A DNA stretch of 64,000 bases from the NCBI GenBank assembly GCA_020465985.1, contig JAANYP010003726.1:124001-188000 (forward strand), given 5' to 3'. Made by a program: the position numbers and the translations under genes. The notes beneath the pieces are model-generated. The model was given only the letters and a program-made list of their open reading frames with translations. It was not told the origin of the DNA and did no database searches. Positions 60,939 to 64,000 of the stretch are shown in pieces (position 1 is the stretch's first letter; each line of letters begins with the position of its first letter). This DNA comes from Centrapalus pauciflorus (Eukaryota > Streptophyta > Magnoliopsida > Asterales > Asteraceae).

Positions 60939-63476
60939 TTAATCCATATTGACCATACCAATATTTGATACTAGGAAAGTGAACCTTCCTACATCAAAAG
61001 GTTTTGTAAATAGATCAGCTAACTGATCATCAGTATGTATTTTGGTAACTTGGATTAACTTCTTTTCATTACAATCTCCTATAAAGTGAAATATGATTTC
61101 TATATGCTTGGTTTTTGGGAATTTCACTGGGTTTTGCACAATGCTGATTGCACTTAAATTATCAATACAAATAGGAGTGGATAAGAAATTCATACCATAG
61201 TCTCTTAGCTGATTTTGAATCCACATTACCTGGGAGCAGCAGCTTGCAGCTGCTACATATTCTGCTTCAGTGGATGATGTGGACACAGTTGTCTGCTTTT
61301 TGCATTGCCAAGAGACCAGTCTTGCTCCTAAGTATTGACATCCACCAGTTGTGGATTTTCTGTCAATGTTGCATCCACCATAGTCACTGTCAGAATAAGC
61401 AGTTAGTACAAGGGGAGAGTCTTTAGGATACCATAGACCTAAGTGTGGTTGGCCTTTAAGGTATCTAAAGATTCTCTTAACAGCAACCAAGTGAGAATCC
61501 TTTGGAGAGCATTGAAACCTAGCACACACACAGACAGCAAACATAATATCAGGTCTGGAAGATGTTAGATACATAAGTGATCCTATAAGAGATCTGTATA
61601 AATGAATATCCACATCTATGCCATCTTTGTCTTTATGAAGCTGCTTGTGAGGATCCATTGGAGTGCTTGCAGCTTTGGTGTCTTGATACCCAAACTTGTC
61701 CAGTATGTCTTTCACATACTTTGATTGGCTTATGAAGAGTCCAGTGGGCTTCTGCTTGACTTGTAATCCCAGAAAGAAAGTGAGTTCTCCTATTGAACTC
61801 ATTTGAAACTTTTTGTGCATTAAAGCTTCAAACTCTTTGCACAGACAGTCATTTGTTGAGCCAAAGATAATGTCTTCAACATAGATTTGGACAAGCAGAA
61901 TCTCATCTTTGATAGACTTAGTGAAAAGTGTTTTGTCCAGAGTGCCTCTCTTGAATCCATTCTGTAGAAGGTAGGATGACAGAGTGTCATACCATGCTCT
62001 GGGGGCTTGATGGAGACCATAGAGAGCCTTGTCTAGCTTGTAAACCCTGTCTGGATACTTGTAGTCTTCAAAACCAGGAGGTTGACACACATATACCTCC
62101 TCTTCAATTGTCCCATACAGAAAAGCAGACTTCACATCCATTTGATACACTTTAAAACCTTTGAAGCTTGCATAGGCCAAAAATAGTCTGATGGCTTCAA
62201 TTCTTGCTACTGGAGCAAATACATCATCATAATCTATGCCTTCTTCTTGAGTGTACCCTTGTGCTACTAGCCGTGCTTTATTCTTGATTACTATCCCTCT
62301 CTCATCTTTCTTGTTTCTGATCACCCATCTTGTACCAATTGCCCTCTTACCTTTAGGAAGATCTACCAGAGTCCGTACATTCTGAATCTTGAACTGTAGA
62401 AGCTCTTCTTGCATTGCCTCAATCCAGGATGAATCTTTTAATGCTTCTGATGCCTTTTTAGGTTCTAGTTGAGACATGAAACAGGCATTCTCAAATGCAG
62501 CTAGACTGAATTCAGGAACTGCTTGTTCAGCAGCAGCAGTCTCATTTTGAACCATTTTCCTTGTTTGTACAGGAGTGCTTGGATCACCCAGTATCTGGTT
62601 GAGGGGATGATACTTGTGAACTCTTAGTGTGGGCTCTCTCTCTGTCTGAAAAGAGGTTCCCAGATTTGTATCATCTCCATAAGGACCAGTGAATGGTTCA
62701 ACTTCTGGAACAGCTTGACTAGAATCTGAGACTGTTTCCCTTTGTGTTGAAGCTGTTCTTTCAGGACTTGGGAGTGGCACTTCAGTGTCTGGATTTGTAT
62801 CCTGTGAAGCATTCAGAACCCCTGGAGGGTCACATGACAGAAGTGGTAGAGTGATGTATTCATCCCATTTGGTTGAATCAGCAGCAGTTTGAAACTTTGT
62901 GCCAACAGCTTCAGAATTTGTATTGGCAGCATGAGAAGTTGTGTTGGCAGCTTCAATCCTGTATGCATCAGTTTCTGCAGTATACTCAACAAAGCTCAGA
63001 GAATTTGTTAGTGAATCTAAATCAAACAACCAATCAGGACCAGTGCCTTTGACATTTGCAGTATTTTCATTAAATTCAATATTGGCACTTTCTTCAATGG
63101 TTTTAGACACACTGTTATATACTCTATAGGCTTTGCTTTGACTTGAGTATCCTACAAAGAATCCTTCTTCAGCCTTACTTTCAAACTTCCCTAAGTGAGT
63201 CTTAGTGTGAAGGATAGTACATGGGCATCCAAAAGGCTTGAAGAAAGCTATTAGGGGACTTCTGTTATGGAATAACTCATAGGGAGTTTTCCCTTGTGAT
63301 TGGACAACCTGAACCCTATTCAGAACATAACAAGCTGTATTAACAGCTTCTGCCCAGAAAGTCATTGGCATATTTGAATCAGCTAACATTGTTCTAGCAG
63401 CCTCAATTAATGTTCTGTTCTTTCTTTCAGCTACACCATTTTGCTGTGGTGTTCTTGGTGCACTATATTGTCTATC
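60939..63476 (-). pseudogene. pol: Copia integrase C-terminus, reverse transcriptase and RNase H
   Basis: MLADSNMPMTFWAEAVNTACYVLNRV is the end of the integrase core; the frame is open further upstream to about 63477. KPFGCPCTIL and FESKAEEGFFVGYS follow, then a variable linker. RT starts RWVIRNKKDERG, with KARLVAQGYTQEEGIDY, QMDVKSAFLYGTIEEEVYV, QPPGFED and KALYGLHQAPRAWY. The catalytic motif reads YVEDIIFG; copia RTs have YVDD, so the first aspartate of the pair is replaced by glutamate (codon at 61875-61877). RNase H: AYSDSDYGGC, RKSTTGG, VSWQCKKQ, TEAEYVAAASC and QLADLFTKP. Ends VNMD stop at 60939. Confidence 0.9.
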
Positions 63477-64000
63477 AATGCCTTTGGAATGCCTTTGGAC
63501 TCACAGAAACTGTTTAGAATGTGATTTTTAAATTCAGTTCCATTGTCTGATCTTATCACCTTAACTTTTGAGTTGGATTGGTTTTCTATCTTAAGGATAA
63601 AAGACTTAACTAGCTCAGCAGTTTCATCTTTGGACCTAAGAAAGTAAACCCAAGTAAATCTGGTGAAATCATCAACAATAACTAAACAGTAAGCCCTTTT
63701 ATTCAAACTCAAAACAGATGTTGGACCAAATAGATCCATATGAAGCAGCTGAAGAGCAGATGAGATTGAATTTACTTCTTTGGCCTTATGGGAAGTTTTG
63801 TGTTGCTTGCCTTTAAGACATGCTACACAATGATCATCACATATGAACTCCTTTTGTGGTAAGCCTCTTACCAGATTCTTTTTGACTAAAACATTCATGG
63901 ACTTGAAGTTCATGTGACACATCCTTCTATGCCAAAGAGCAGACTCATTTGAAGTTGCTTTGGATATCAAACAGCTTAAAGTATTTGATTTAGATAAAAG
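63431..64000 (-). pseudogene. pol: Copia GAG-pre-integrase and integrase core, frameshifted
   Basis: HRRMCHMNFKSM and CVACLKGKQHKTS form the HHCC zinc-binding region. The catalytic core has LHMDLFGP with the first aspartate, LVIVDDFTRFTWVYFLRSKDE and RSDNGTEFKN with the second aspartate. After ESKGI the frame is lost because the 11-bp unit AATGCCTTTGG (plus strand) is duplicated in tandem at 63477-63487 and 63488-63498; without the second copy the expected PQQNG(V)AERKN block, with the catalytic glutamate, would be in frame. The N-terminal part lies beyond the window. Confidence 0.9.

Larger units (their letters stand above)
57109..64000 (-). mobile_element. Sirevirus-like copia element, 3' part, minus strand (runs off window)
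   Basis: In minus-strand order: integrase, RT and RNase H (64000-60939), a long 3' ORF (60596-57874), polypurine tract and 3' LTR (57772-57109). The order pol then extra ORF then LTR is that of Sirevirus-type elements. The 5' LTR and gag are beyond position 64000. All ORFs are broken, so this copy is inactive. Confidence 0.85.

Overview
This window is plant nuclear DNA made almost entirely of transposable elements. I see no intact host gene, tRNA or rRNA. The mix of Athila- and Tekay-type Ty3/gypsy elements, Sirevirus-like Ty1/copia elements with a long extra 3' ORF, a Helitron, hAT/Harbinger/CACTA-type MITEs, tRNA-derived SINE-like copies and about twenty long (TA)n tracts points to a large eudicot genome. 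The style of the 3' ORF proteins and LTRs suggests Asteraceae, but this is an inference from memory of similar sequences, not a search.

Layout. 1-3118: end of a decayed copia element (3' ORF remnant, polypurine tract, LTR) next to a minus-strand Athila remnant (gag pseudogene, tRNA-Asp PBS, LTR). 3119-5493: two terminal-inverted-repeat elements embedded in (TA)n. 5494-13897: a complete, young Tekay-like gypsy element with two 1.8-kb LTRs; its polyprotein is broken by a GA-repeat frameshift, two TAG codons and a deletion that removes the chromodomain. 13898-17246: Helitron, small TA-flanked and CACTA-like elements, long-TIR MITE. 17247-20055: truncated minus-strand copy of a non-autonomous copia family. 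20056-30670: AT-rich DNA, a chromovirus-like LTR fragment, two large TA-flanked elements (one with 21-bp minisatellites) and a distant inverted repeat. 30678-36335: hAT MITE, SINE-like copies, MITEs and another TA-flanked element.

37399-52112 is a nested stack: a Harbinger/Tourist-like element (TSD TAA) contains a solo Tekay LTR (TSD AATTG), which contains a deleted Athila element (imperfect TSD atgtt/atatt), which contains a 5.4-kb non-autonomous copia element with identical LTRs and a perfect AGCTA duplication. That youngest element encodes only one coiled-coil protein, has an array of CGAGTTT words in its leader, and carries five tandem hairpins with covarying stems just after its stop codon. 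52113-57108: CACTA end, a MITE and a cluster of nested TA-flanked elements. 57109-64000: 3' part of a minus-strand Sirevirus-like element (LTR, long 3' ORF, pol, integrase) that runs off the window.

The signals I rate most interesting are: (1) a set of otherwise unrelated TIR elements that all sit between (TA)n tracts and share a terminal signature of the form GG(T/A)TC-N-G(A/T)ACC, each with its own amplified palindromic word; (2) the covarying hairpin array; and (3) a 72-bp U3 extension that seems to come from use of a duplicated polypurine tract.
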